A stretch of 64,000 bases of DNA from Sphingomonas pituitosa NBRC 102491 (GTDB lineage Bacteria > Pseudomonadota > Alphaproteobacteria > Sphingomonadales > Sphingomonadaceae), in NCBI RefSeq assembly GCF_001598435.1, contig NZ_BCYY01000013.1, positions 62,001 through 126,000 on the forward strand. Direction: 5' to 3'. The notes under the pieces are model-generated. The model made no database searches. It was not told the origin of the DNA and saw nothing but the letters and a program-made list of their open reading frames with translations. A program made the translations under genes and the position numbers. This document shows, piece after piece, positions 1-7,875 of the stretch. Position 1 is the stretch's first letter, and each line of letters begins with the position of its first letter.

Positions 1-112
1 GCTCCAGGCGCCACTCTCCAGAATGTGGTGGCCGGAAGGTCCTTTTGCCTGAGAGTTTCCGGGGCGGTTGCTCCTTCGGCGATCCGGTTTCCCGGATTCT
101 CTCCCTTTCCGA
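1..112 (-). promoter_or_regulatory. Tandem glycine riboswitch (second aptamer cut by window edge)
   Basis: Read on the minus strand, the segment has the glycine aptamer hallmarks in order: GGGAGAGA near 110, GCCGAAGGAGCAA around 71-83, and ACTCTCAGGCAAAAGGAC around 40-57. A second motif, TCTGGAGAGTGGCGCC, near 10-25 matches the start of the second aptamer of tandem glycine riboswitches, and the rest lies outside the window. In this family glycine binding switches on glycine cleavage genes, usually gcvT. That target would lie left of position 1 and is inferred, not seen. The riboswitch sits just downstream of the gph stop on the same strand, so its promoter should lie about 113-145 or within the end of gph. 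Confidence 0.88.
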
Positions 113-145
113 CATCTTGTGTTTCGCGCGGGGTGGCAGGCGCTG

Positions 146-823
146 TCAAACCCTGATTGGGCGAAGTGCCGCCAGCGCGGGGAGCAGCTCGGCGTAGGAA
201 TCGATCACCGCCTCGGCGCCGAGCGTGGCAACCGGCACGGCCGAGAAGCCGAAGCTGCACGCGATCACCGGCACGCCCGCCGCCTGCGCCGCCTGCACGT
301 CGTAGATCGAATCGCCGACGAACGCCGCCGGGCCGCCGCAACGCCGCAGCATCTCCAGGATCGGCGCGGGCGAGGGCTTGGCGGTGCCGGGGCCGAGCGT
401 GTCGCCGCCGATCACGCAGGCGAAACGCGGGAGCAGGCCGGTCGCTTCCAAGAGCGGCAGGGTGAGCGCCTCGGGCTTGTTGGTGACCACCGCAAGCGTG
501 ACGCCGCGCGCCGCCAGCGCATCGAGCGCCTCGATCAGCCCCGGATAGGGGCGGCTGTGGTCGGCGATGTGCGCGGCATAGGTCTGGACGAAGCGGGGAT
601 GGAGCCGCTCCACCACCTGCCCATCGCCGCCGCCGGTCGCCGCCACGGCCTGTTCCAGCAGCGCGCGCACGCCCCGGCCGACCATCCGCAGTACCCGGTC
701 GAGCGGCAGGGTCTGCCGGCCATCTTCCGCCAGCACGCGGTTGAGCGTGGCGGCGAGGTCGCCGCTGGTATCGAGCAGCGTGCCGTCGAGATCGAAGCCG
801 ATGGTGGCGAAGGGCAGGGACAT
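146..823 (-). CDS. gph: Phosphoglycolate phosphatase, HAD family
   Basis: The 225-residue protein has the HAD nucleophile motif DLDGTLLDT at about residues 10-18, a helical cap, the motif II/III region VVTNKPEAL near residue 120, and the acidic motif FVGDSIYDVQAA near residue 170. Length and cap type fit Gph, which dephosphorylates 2-phosphoglycolate arising from DNA repair or oxygenase reactions. I chose the ATG at 823 (MSLPFATIG); an in-frame ATG at 835 would add four residues, and neither has a strong Shine-Dalgarno. The much longer open frame upstream runs antisense to glmU and is not coding. Other HAD sugar phosphatases remain possible. Confidence 0.88.
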   Translation of the reverse strand: MSLPFATIGFDLDGTLLDTSGDLAATLNRVLAEDGRQTLPLDRVLRMVGRGVRALLEQAVAATGGGDGQVVERLHPRFVQTYAAHIADHSRPYPGLIEALDALAARGVTLAVVTNKPEALTLPLLEATGLLPRFACVIGGDTLGPGTAKPSPAPILEMLRRCGGPAAFVGDSIYDVQAAQAAGVPVIACSFGFSAVPVATLGAEAVIDSYAELLPALAALRPIRV

Positions 824-907
824 GGCCGGCCGCATGGCAGCATCGCGCTGGAAAAGCCATCGGCAGCGTGGCAGGGGTTGCACCCCATTTGACCGGAGAC
901 TGGCCAC

Positions 908-2260
908 GTGACTGCACCCATCGCCGCGATCATCCTCGCCGCCGGCAAGGGCACGCGGATGAAATCCGATACCCACAAGGTGCTCCATCCGATCGCGGGG
1001 CGGCCGATGTTGCTCCACCTGATCGACAGCGTGAAGGCGCTGGGCGCCGCGCGCGAGGTCGTGGTGGTCGGCGCGGGCCGCGAGCAGGTCGAGGCTGCGG
1101 TGACGCCGCTGGGGGCGGAGACGGCGCACCAGGCCGAGCAGCTCGGCACCGGCCATGCGGTGCTGCAGGCGAAGGCGGCGCTGGCCGGCTTCGAGGGTGA
1201 CGTGCTGATCCTCTATGGCGACGTGCCGCTGGTCACCACCGCGACGATGCAGCGGATGGTCGCGCGGTTGCATGGCGCGGACGCGCCCGCCGTGGTCGTG
1301 CTGGGCTTCCGCCCCGCCGATCCGGGTGCCTATGGCCGGCTGATCGTCGAGAGCGGCGATCGCCTGTCGAAGATCGTCGAGTATAAGGACGCCACGCCGG
1401 AGGAGCGCGCGGTGACCCTGTGCAATTCGGGGCTGATGGCGGTGCGCGGCGCCGATCTGTTCGCGCTGCTCGAGCGGGTGACCAGCGACAACGCAGCGGG
1501 CGAATATTACCTCACCGACATCGTCGAGCTGGCGAACGGCGACGGCCGGGTCGCCGCCGTGATCGAGACCGGCGCCACCGAAGTCACCGGCGTCAACAGC
1601 CGCGGCGAGCTGGCGGCGCTGGAGGCGGAATGGCAGCAGGCCCGGCGCGCCCGCGCGATGGTGGAGGGGGCGACCCTGATCGCGCCGGAAACGGTGTGGT
1701 TCGCCCATGACACGCAGATCGGCCGCGACGTGACGATCGAGCCCAACGTGGTGTTCGGCCCCGGCGTCTCCGTGGCGGACGGCGTGGTGCTGCGCGCGTT
1801 CAGCCATATCGAGGGCGCGACCATCGCCAGCGGCGCGACCGTCGGCCCCTATGCCCGGCTGCGGCCCGGCGCGGTGCTGGAGGCGGACAGCCATGTCGGC
1901 AATTTCGTCGAGCTGAAGAACGCGGTGCTGGGCCGCGGCGCCAAGGCCAACCACCTCACCTATCTGGGCGATGCCAGTATCGGCGCCGGCGCGAACATCG
2001 GCGCGGGCACGATCACCTGCAATTACAACGGCTATCTCAAGCAGAAGACGGTGATCGGCGAAGGCGCGTTCATCGGATCGAACAGCGCGCTGGTCGCCCC
2101 CGTGACGATCGGCGCCGGCGCGATCATCGGCGCGGGATCGGTGATCACCCGCGACGTGGAGGCCGATGCGCTCGCCGTCACCCGGCCGGAAACATTGAAG
2201 AAGCAGGGCTGGGCCACGACCTTCCGTGCGACCATGAAGGCACGAAAGGCCGCCAGATGA
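908..2260 (+). CDS. glmU: Bifunctional UDP-GlcNAc pyrophosphorylase / GlcN-1-P acetyltransferase
   Basis: GlmU acetylates glucosamine-1-phosphate and then uridylylates it, giving UDP-GlcNAc for peptidoglycan, lipopolysaccharide and the WecB product. The 450-residue protein starts at GTG 908. Its N-terminal nucleotidyltransferase half carries LAAGKGTRMKS at residues 10-20. The C-terminal half is a left-handed beta-helix of hexapeptide repeats with NFVELKNAVLG and the acetyltransferase signature HLTYLGDA. Full length and intact. It overlaps the next small gene by ATGA, so the two are translationally coupled; glmS lies 1.2 kb downstream on the same strand. Confidence 0.97.
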   Translation: MTAPIAAIILAAGKGTRMKSDTHKVLHPIAGRPMLLHLIDSVKALGAAREVVVVGAGREQVEAAVTPLGAETAHQAEQLGTGHAVLQAKAALAGFEGDVLILYGDVPLVTTATMQRMVARLHGADAPAVVVLGFRPADPGAYGRLIVESGDRLSKIVEYKDATPEERAVTLCNSGLMAVRGADLFALLERVTSDNAAGEYYLTDIVELANGDGRVAAVIETGATEVTGVNSRGELAALEAEWQQARRARAMVEGATLIAPETVWFAHDTQIGRDVTIEPNVVFGPGVSVADGVVLRAFSHIEGATIASGATVGPYARLRPGAVLEADSHVGNFVELKNAVLGRGAKANHLTYLGDASIGAGANIGAGTITCNYNGYLKQKTVIGEGAFIGSNSALVAPVTIGAGAIIGAGSVITRDVEADALAVTRPETLKKQGWATTFRATMKARKAAR

Positions 2261-2568
2261 CCGATCGCTACACCGACAAGCCGTTCCTCAAGCTGCTCGA
2301 CTGCTATGTGCTCGACGCGATCGGCCATCTCCCGCCCGATGCGGATGCGGAGCTGACATCGATCGAGCCGCACCTGCACCGTCTGTTCGAAGCCGAGGGC
2401 CCCTGGCGCGGCATCGTCGAGGACAAGCTGGGGTTCCAGGACGGGATGCAGGGCGCCATCCTCGAAGTGTGGCAGAACGGGCGGCAGAAGTTCGTCGAGG
2501 CGCAGGGGCACGAGCCCGATCCCGGCGAGTTCACCCGGATCTTCATCGACACCAATTTTCCGCACTGA
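2257..2568 (+). CDS. Conserved small protein coupled to glmU
   Basis: A 103-residue acidic soluble protein starting at an ATG that overlaps the glmU stop (ATGA). No signal peptide, membrane segment or catalytic motif is visible; it has scattered aromatic and charged residues (WRGIVEDKLGFQDG, FTRIFIDTNF). Tight coupling to glmU and codon use like its neighbours argue that it is a real gene. I do not recognise the family with certainty, and function is unknown. Confidence 0.75.
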   Translation: MTDRYTDKPFLKLLDCYVLDAIGHLPPDADAELTSIEPHLHRLFEAEGPWRGIVEDKLGFQDGMQGAILEVWQNGRQKFVEAQGHEPDPGEFTRIFIDTNFPH

Positions 2569-2589
2569 GGCGGGCGGTGCCGGCTGCCG

Positions 2590-3339
2590 CTACCGCGCGG
2601 CGGCCGGGCGCAACTGCGCGGAATCGAGGTGCCAGCGCAACTGGGACGCGGACGCGCCGTCGACATCGTTGACCCGGCGCACGGTGTAGGTGCCGGTGAA
2701 ACGCTGGGCGGTGCCGTCGTCCAGGGTCGCTTCCACCGTGACCGGCACCGTCTAGTAGATCGATCCCGCAGCGCCCTCGCTGGGCCCGAGCGTGCCGATC
2801 GTCACCCGCGTCGCGCGGGTATGGGCGAAGCCGTCCTCGAACGCCTGCAGCGTTTGGCCCGGCTTGCCGTCGTCGCCCCATTGCGTCCAGGCAGTGCCGA
2901 AGTCGCGCGCATCGAGCGCGGCATAATAGCGGCGCACCACGTCGGCGGCGGCCTGCGAACGCTTCGGATCGACGGTGCAGCCCGGTATCGGCTGTCCGTC
3001 GCCGTCGAACAGCGCACAGCTCCGCGCAATCTCGTCCTCGATCATCGCGCAGCTATTGGCGGCGTTGCAGGGTGGATGCGTTGCGGGCGAGACGTCGATG
3101 CAGATCTTCACGCGCTTGGCCGCTGCCGTCGCGCCGATCTCGGCGGCACAGCTGCGGGTCGTCATTGCGGTCGCTGTCGCCGTTGTCGAAGGGCTCGGGA
3201 CGGGGGTCGCCGGCGCCTCGCTTGCGGTCGTCTGGCGGGTCGGTAGCGTTTCGTTCACCGGCGCCTCGGCGCGGTCGGCGGCGCCGCAACCGGCCAGCGG
3301 CAGCAGGAGGGCGAACAACGCGGCGTTGCGACGGAACAT
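2590..3339 (-). pseudogene. Lipoprotein gene interrupted by an in-frame amber stop
   Basis: The reading frame starts at ATG 3339 with a lipoprotein signal (FALLLPLAGCGAA, lipobox LAGC). It continues through a Thr/Pro/Ala-rich linker and a Cys-containing domain to a TAG at 2752-2754 after the residues AGSIY. The same frame stays open beyond that stop for 53 more codons (TVPVTVEATLDDGTAQRFTG...QLRWHLDSAQL) and ends at the TAG at 2590-2592. The extension reads like a beta-rich domain end, so the ancestral protein was about 249 residues. A single change of a Tyr codon (TAC or TAT) to TAG would explain it. A shortened 195-residue lipoprotein could still be made. Function unknown. Confidence 0.72.
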
Positions 3340-3501
3340 GGGAGCGACCTCTCTTCAAACCTGCGAGCCGGTGACGGCGAACCCTGCGGAACGTCGCACC
3401 ATGCTGTCAGGGGGCATAGTGCTGTTCACCCCTCCGTCAGTATAGCCCGGCTAGCGGCGGCCACCCGCCCGCGCTAGGGCAGGGGCAGGAGGGCCGATGC
3501 C

Positions 3502-5325
3502 ATGTGCGGAATCGTAGGAATCGTGGGCAAGGAAGACGTCGCGGAGCGCCTGTTCGAAGGCCTGAAGCGGCTGGAATATCGCGGCTATGATTCGGCCGGC
3601 ATCGCCACGGACGTAGACGGGAAGATCGAGCGCCGCCGCGCCTCGGGCAAGCTGGTCAATCTCGGCAAGGAACTCGCCGCGCATCCGCTGCCCGGCACCA
3701 CCGGCATCGCCCACACCCGCTGGGCGACGCATGGCGGCCCGACCACCAACAACGCGCACCCCCACGCCACCGGCGAAGTCGCGCTGGTCCACAACGGCAT
3801 CATCGAGAATTTCAAGGCGCTGCGCGAGGAACTCACCGCGCGCGGCCGCACCTTCACCAGCGAGACCGACACCGAAGTCGTCGCCCATCTGGTGAGCGAG
3901 AAGGTCGAGGCCGGCATGGCCCCGGCCGATGCGGTGCGCGAGGTATTGCCGCGCCTCCACGGCGCCTTCGCGCTCGCCATCCTGTTTCGTCAGCACCCCG
4001 ACCTGCTGATCGGCGCGCGGCTCGGCTCGCCGCTGGTCGTCGGCTATGGCGAGGGCGAGACCTATCTGGGTTCGGACGCGCTGGCGCTGGCGCCGCTCAC
4101 CCAGCGGATCTCCTATCTGGAAGAGGGCGACTGGGTCGTCATCACGCGTGACGGCGCCGATATTTACGACCGCGACAACAATCCCGTCGAGCGGCCGATC
4201 ACCATCTCGGGCGTCACCGGCGAGCTGATCTCCAAGGGCAACCATCGGCACTATATGCTGAAGGAGATCTACGAGCAGCCGATCGTCGTCGCGCAGACGC
4301 TGCGCTCCTACCTCCAGCGCATGGAGGAGAAGGTGACGCTGCCGATCCCGGACTTCGATCTCTCCGCGATCAAGCGCGTGACGATCGTCGCCTGCGGCAC
4401 CAGCTATTATGCGGGCATGGTGGCGAAATACTGGTTCGAGCAGTTCGCCCGCGTGCCGGTCGACATCGATGTCGCCTCCGAGTTCCGCTACCGCGCCCCG
4501 GTGATGGAAGAAGGCGGGCTGATGATCGTCATCAGCCAGTCGGGCGAGACGGCGGACACGCTGGCAGCCCTCCGCCATGCCCGCAGCGAGGGGCAGACGA
4601 TCGCCGCCGTGGTCAACGTGCCGACCAGCTCGATGGCGCGCGAGGCGGACCTGCTGCTGCCCACCCATGCCGGCCCGGAGATCGGCGTCGCCTCGACCAA
4701 GGCGTTCACCTGCCAGCTGGCGGTGCTGGCGGCGCTGGCGGCCAATCTGGCCAAGGCCAAGGGCCGGATGGACGAGGCGGAGGAACGCCGCATCGTCCGC
4801 CATCTGGGCGAGGCGCCGGCCTCGCTCAACGCGGCACTTGCCTATGACGAATCGATCCAGGCGATGGCGGGCGTGATCGCGGCGGCGCGCGACGTGCTGT
4901 ATCTGGGGCGCGGCACCGATTATCCGCTGGCGCTGGAAGGCGCGCTGAAGCTGAAGGAAATCAGCTACATCCACGCCGAGGGCTATGCGGCGGGCGAGAT
5001 GAAGCATGGGCCGATCGCGCTGATCGACGATGCCGTGCCGGTGATCGTGATCGCGCCTTCGGGCCCGCTGTTCGACAAGACCGTCAGCAACATGCAGGAA
5101 GTGCAGGCGCGCGGCGGCAAGGTGGTGCTGATCTCGGACTATGACGGCATCCAGGCGGCCGGCGACGGCTGCATCGCCACCATCACCATGCCCAAGGTCC
5201 ATCCGCTGATCGCGCCGCTGGTGTATGCGGTGCCGGTGCAGTTGCTGGCGTACCATGTCGCCGTCGCCAAGGGCACCGATGTGGACCAGCCGCGCAACCT
5301 GGCCAAGTCGGTGACGGTGGAGTGA
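3502..5325 (+). CDS. glmS: Glutamine-fructose-6-phosphate aminotransferase (isomerizing)
   Basis: GlmS makes glucosamine-6-phosphate from fructose-6-phosphate and glutamine, the first committed step to UDP-GlcNAc. The 607-residue protein begins MCGIVGIVG, giving the N-terminal nucleophile Cys after Met removal. The glutaminase domain (about 1-220) includes HTRWATHGGPT and HNGIIEN. Two SIS domains follow (CGTSYYA, SQSGETADT, STKAFTCQ), and the C-terminus DQPRNLAKSVTVE is the usual end. It starts at ATG 3502 after a purine-rich AGGAGGG, divergent from the broken lipoprotein gene. I see no glmS ribozyme or other leader structure in the 160-bp upstream gap. Confidence 0.97.
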   Translation: MCGIVGIVGKEDVAERLFEGLKRLEYRGYDSAGIATDVDGKIERRRASGKLVNLGKELAAHPLPGTTGIAHTRWATHGGPTTNNAHPHATGEVALVHNGIIENFKALREELTARGRTFTSETDTEVVAHLVSEKVEAGMAPADAVREVLPRLHGAFALAILFRQHPDLLIGARLGSPLVVGYGEGETYLGSDALALAPLTQRISYLEEGDWVVITRDGADIYDRDNNPVERPITISGVTGELISKGNHRHYMLKEIYEQPIVVAQTLRSYLQRMEEKVTLPIPDFDLSAIKRVTIVACGTSYYAGMVAKYWFEQFARVPVDIDVASEFRYRAPVMEEGGLMIVISQSGETADTLAALRHARSEGQTIAAVVNVPTSSMAREADLLLPTHAGPEIGVASTKAFTCQLAVLAALAANLAKAKGRMDEAEERRIVRHLGEAPASLNAALAYDESIQAMAGVIAAARDVLYLGRGTDYPLALEGALKLKEISYIHAEGYAAGEMKHGPIALIDDAVPVIVIAPSGPLFDKTVSNMQEVQARGGKVVLISDYDGIQAAGDGCIATITMPKVHPLIAPLVYAVPVQLLAYHVAVAKGTDVDQPRNLAKSVTVE

Positions 5326-5332
5326 GATGGGG

Positions 5333-5360
5333 TTTCCTCCCCTCCATCCGGGGGAGGAAA
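5333..5360 (+). terminator. Hairpin after glmS
   Basis: A perfect 10-bp stem (TTTCCTCCCC / GGGGAGGAAA) with an 8-base loop sits 7 bases past the glmS stop. There is no long T run after it, so it may act as a weak terminator, an mRNA 3' end stabiliser, or a REP-like palindrome. Confidence 0.5.
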
Positions 5361-5477
5361 CGGCGGCAGCGCTGGCCCGGACCATGAAAATGTGGCACCG
5401 TTCGTGTGGATGTGCCGCTCCCGCGTCGTTTAATGCTTTGCGTTCCGTGCGTTAGAAAAAGACGAGATTCGGCCCGC

Positions 5478-5505
5478 TTGCCGCCCTGTTCCGGCGGTCT
5501 ATATC
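5478..5505 (+). promoter_or_regulatory. Possible promoter for the deacetylase/glycosyltransferase pair
   Basis: TTGCCG at 5478-5483 and TATATC at 5500-5505 are separated by 16 bases and lie about 30 bases upstream of the ATG at 5534. The match to a sigma-70 type consensus is moderate and unsupported by anything else. Confidence 0.3.
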
Positions 5506-5533
5506 GCTCGCACTCGCAGCAAAGAACGATCCG

Positions 5534-6310
5534 ATGACCGCAACCACCCGCCCCCAAGGGCCTCGAAGCCCCAGCCTCCTCGCATCGATCCATGATGTCG
5601 GGCCCCGTTCCGAGGGTGCGGTCGACCAGCTTTCCGAGCTGTTCCTGAAGCATATCGGCGCTCCCCGCTACGCGATGCTGGTGGTGCCGGACCATTGGGG
5701 CTCGGCCCCGCTGGTCCCCGGCAGCCCTTTCGCCACCCGGCTGCGCGCCTGGGCCGATTCCGGCATCGAGATGTTCCTGCACGGCTGGTTCCACCGCGAC
5801 GTGTCCGAGCACGCCTCGGCCGGCGCGCGTTTCAAGGCCAAGCACATGACCGCGGGCGAGGGCGAGTTTCTCGGCCTGGACTATGCCACCGCGCGCGACC
5901 GGATGGCGCGCGGCCGGGCGCTGGTGGAGGACATCATCGGTCGCCCGGTCACCGGCTTCATCGCCCCGGCGTGGCTCTATGGCGACGGTGCGCGCGAAGC
6001 CTTGCGCGACCTGGGCTTCGCGCTGGCCGAGGATCATTTCCGCGTCTGGGCGCCGCAGCAGGCGGACCGCGTGCTTGCCAAGGGGCCGGTGATCACCTGG
6101 GCCAGCCGCAGCAAGAGCCGGATCGCCTCCTCGCTCGCCGTCGCCGCGCTCGCGCGCACGCTGCTGCCGCGCCGCCCGGCGATGCGGCTGGGCGTGCATC
6201 CGGGGGACGTCACCGTACCGGCGCTGCTGACGAGCATCGACAAGACGCTGGCTGCGCTCACCAAGGGCGGCCGCTTCGGCCAATATCGTGAACTGCTGGA
6301 GACGCATTGA
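5534..6310 (+). CDS. Polysaccharide deacetylase-like protein (DUF2334 type)
   Basis: A 258-residue cytosolic protein with the NodB/DUF2334 layout: SIHDVGPR at 18-25 with the likely metal-binding Asp21, and FLHGWFHRD near 81-89 with candidate metal-ligand His83 and His87. A FIAPAWLYGDGA motif sits near 143-154, and LGVHPGDV near the C-terminus carries another conserved His. Family members remove acyl groups from sugars or amide-linked lipids. The stop codon overlaps the start of a glycosyltransferase by one base (TGATG), so the two probably act on one glycoconjugate. The substrate cannot be told from sequence. Confidence 0.8.
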   Translation: MTATTRPQGPRSPSLLASIHDVGPRSEGAVDQLSELFLKHIGAPRYAMLVVPDHWGSAPLVPGSPFATRLRAWADSGIEMFLHGWFHRDVSEHASAGARFKAKHMTAGEGEFLGLDYATARDRMARGRALVEDIIGRPVTGFIAPAWLYGDGAREALRDLGFALAEDHFRVWAPQQADRVLAKGPVITWASRSKSRIASSLAVAALARTLLPRRPAMRLGVHPGDVTVPALLTSIDKTLAALTKGGRFGQYRELLETH

Positions 6311-7479
6311 TGCGCATCCTCGACGTCTGCGCCTTCTACAGCCCCTATGGTGGCGGCGTGAAAACCTATGTCCGCCGCAAGATGGAGCTCGGCGCCAAGC
6401 TGGGCCACGAGATCGTCATCCTCGCCCCCGGCGAGCGTGAGGAAATCCTGGAAGAGCGCGACGGTGCCATCCTGGCGACGATCCCCGCGCCATTGCTGCC
6501 GCTCGACCGCCGCTACCGCTATTTCGACGACGAGCCCGCGCTGCACGCGGCGCTCGACCGCTGGCGGCCCGATTTCGTCGAGGCCTCGTCGCCGTGGCGC
6601 AGCGCCTCGATGGTCGCGCGCTGGCAGGGCGCTGCCGCGCGCGCGCTGGTGATGCACGCGGACCCGCTGGCCGCCTATGCCTATCGCTGGTTCGGCACGA
6701 TCGCCAACCGCGAGACGATCGACAAGGGCTTCTCCTCCTTCTGGCAGCATCTCCGCCGGCTGGACGACGGGTTCGACCAGGTGGTGACGGCGGGGCGTGA
6801 CCTCGCCCGGCGGCTGACCGAAGGCGGCCTTACCAAGGTGGTGACGATCCCGATGGGGGTGGAGCCCGGCTATTTCAGCCCGAGCCTGCGCGACGAAACG
6901 CTGCGCGCCGAACTGCTGGCGAGCTGTGGCCTCGGCCCCGAGGCGACGCTGCTGATCGGCGTTGGTCGTCTCGCGGCGGAGAAGCGCTGGCCGATGGTGA
7001 TCGAGGCGGCCGAGGCGGCGGCCGGTCGGCATCCCATGGGGCTGATCCTGATCGGCACGGGCACCGCGCGATCGAAGGTGATCACCGCGATCGGCCGCAA
7101 CCCGCACGCCCAGCTGTTCGAACCTACCAGCAACCGCGAGCAGCTCGCCCGCGTGCTGGCAAGCTCGGACGCCCTGGTCCATGGCTGCGAGGCGGAGACC
7201 TTCTGCATGGTCGCGGCGGAGGCGCGGGCGAGCGGCCTGCCGCTGATCGTGCCGGACGAAGGCGGTGCCGCCGACCAGTTCGTCGAGGGGCAGGGCATGC
7301 TGTATCGCGCCGCCGATCCGGTATCCTTGCGCGATGCGCTGACCCAGTTCGTCGAAACCACCCCGATGTTCCACCGCATGCGCGCCGCCGCCGACGCGCC
7401 GGGCACACGGACCATGGACCAGCATTTCGAGGAGCTGTTCGCCAGCTACCGGGCAATGGCCTACTCGCGCGCGGCGTGA
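6310..7479 (+). CDS. Glycosyltransferase family 4 (GT-B fold)
   Basis: A 389-residue protein with an N-terminal glycine-rich motif SPYGGGVKTYV (about 12-22) and GVGRLAAEKRWPMV near 218, the start of the nucleotide-binding half. HGCEAETFCMVAAEARASGLP near 296 is the GT4 E-x7-E motif that contacts the donor sugar. No signal peptide or membrane span, so it is a soluble or peripheral cytoplasmic enzyme. I use the ATG at 6310, which overlaps the upstream TGA; a TTG just before it would add one residue. Acceptor unknown; pairing with the deacetylase suggests glycolipid or surface glycan synthesis. Confidence 0.85.
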   Translation: MRILDVCAFYSPYGGGVKTYVRRKMELGAKLGHEIVILAPGEREEILEERDGAILATIPAPLLPLDRRYRYFDDEPALHAALDRWRPDFVEASSPWRSASMVARWQGAAARALVMHADPLAAYAYRWFGTIANRETIDKGFSSFWQHLRRLDDGFDQVVTAGRDLARRLTEGGLTKVVTIPMGVEPGYFSPSLRDETLRAELLASCGLGPEATLLIGVGRLAAEKRWPMVIEAAEAAAGRHPMGLILIGTGTARSKVITAIGRNPHAQLFEPTSNREQLARVLASSDALVHGCEAETFCMVAAEARASGLPLIVPDEGGAADQFVEGQGMLYRAADPVSLRDALTQFVETTPMFHRMRAAADAPGTRTMDQHFEELFASYRAMAYSRAA

Positions 7480-7506
7480 GCGGGATGACGTGTCTGGCGG
7501 GTGCGC

Positions 7507-7851
7507 ATGCCCGACGGTGAGGACGAACTTCCGGCATGGTCGATTGCGGACGTCGGCGAGTTCGCGGCCTACGGCCCGATCCTTGGATGCCTGATCGTGC
7601 CGCTGTGCGGCGTGGCCCTCGCACTGGCGTGGATGATCCAGCGCGCGGGGGCACCAGCATGGGCGACCTCTGCCGTCGCCATTGCGTACGCGACCTTCCC
7701 CTATGGCGCCTTCACCTGGTGGACTTGGAACAAGCAGGCGCTCCGGCTGTCCAACGGGCGGGTGTTGTCGGCGCGCGCGGCGCGCTGCCTCGCGTTCGTC
7801 CTCTGGCTGACCGTCGCAAGCTGCCTGGTCATTCGCTTCGCTAGGTGGTGA
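7507..7851 (+). CDS. Small integral membrane protein of unknown function
   Basis: A 114-residue protein with three hydrophobic stretches (about 24-46, 54-72 and 91-110) separated by short polar loops, one ending WTWNKQALR. Codon use is GC-rich in third positions like the neighbours. It follows the glycosyltransferase by 27 bases on the same strand and ends just before a convergent phosphatase gene. A GTG at 7501 could add two residues. No family recognised; it may be a lineage-specific membrane protein. Confidence 0.5.
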   Translation: MPDGEDELPAWSIADVGEFAAYGPILGCLIVPLCGVALALAWMIQRAGAPAWATSAVAIAYATFPYGAFTWWTWNKQALRLSNGRVLSARAARCLAFVLWLTVASCLVIRFARW

Positions 7852-7875
7852 AGCCGGCGCCGGCCTGACCGCCGA

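Noticed and set aside
2543..2881. A 112-codon minus-strand ORF overlapping the broken lipoprotein gene
   Set aside because: Arg/Gly/Ala-rich out-of-frame translation. The original lipoprotein frame, read through the amber codon, is far more protein-like.
3451..5385. A 644-codon open frame antisense to glmS
   Set aside because: Same antisense artefact; glmS on the other strand is unmistakable.
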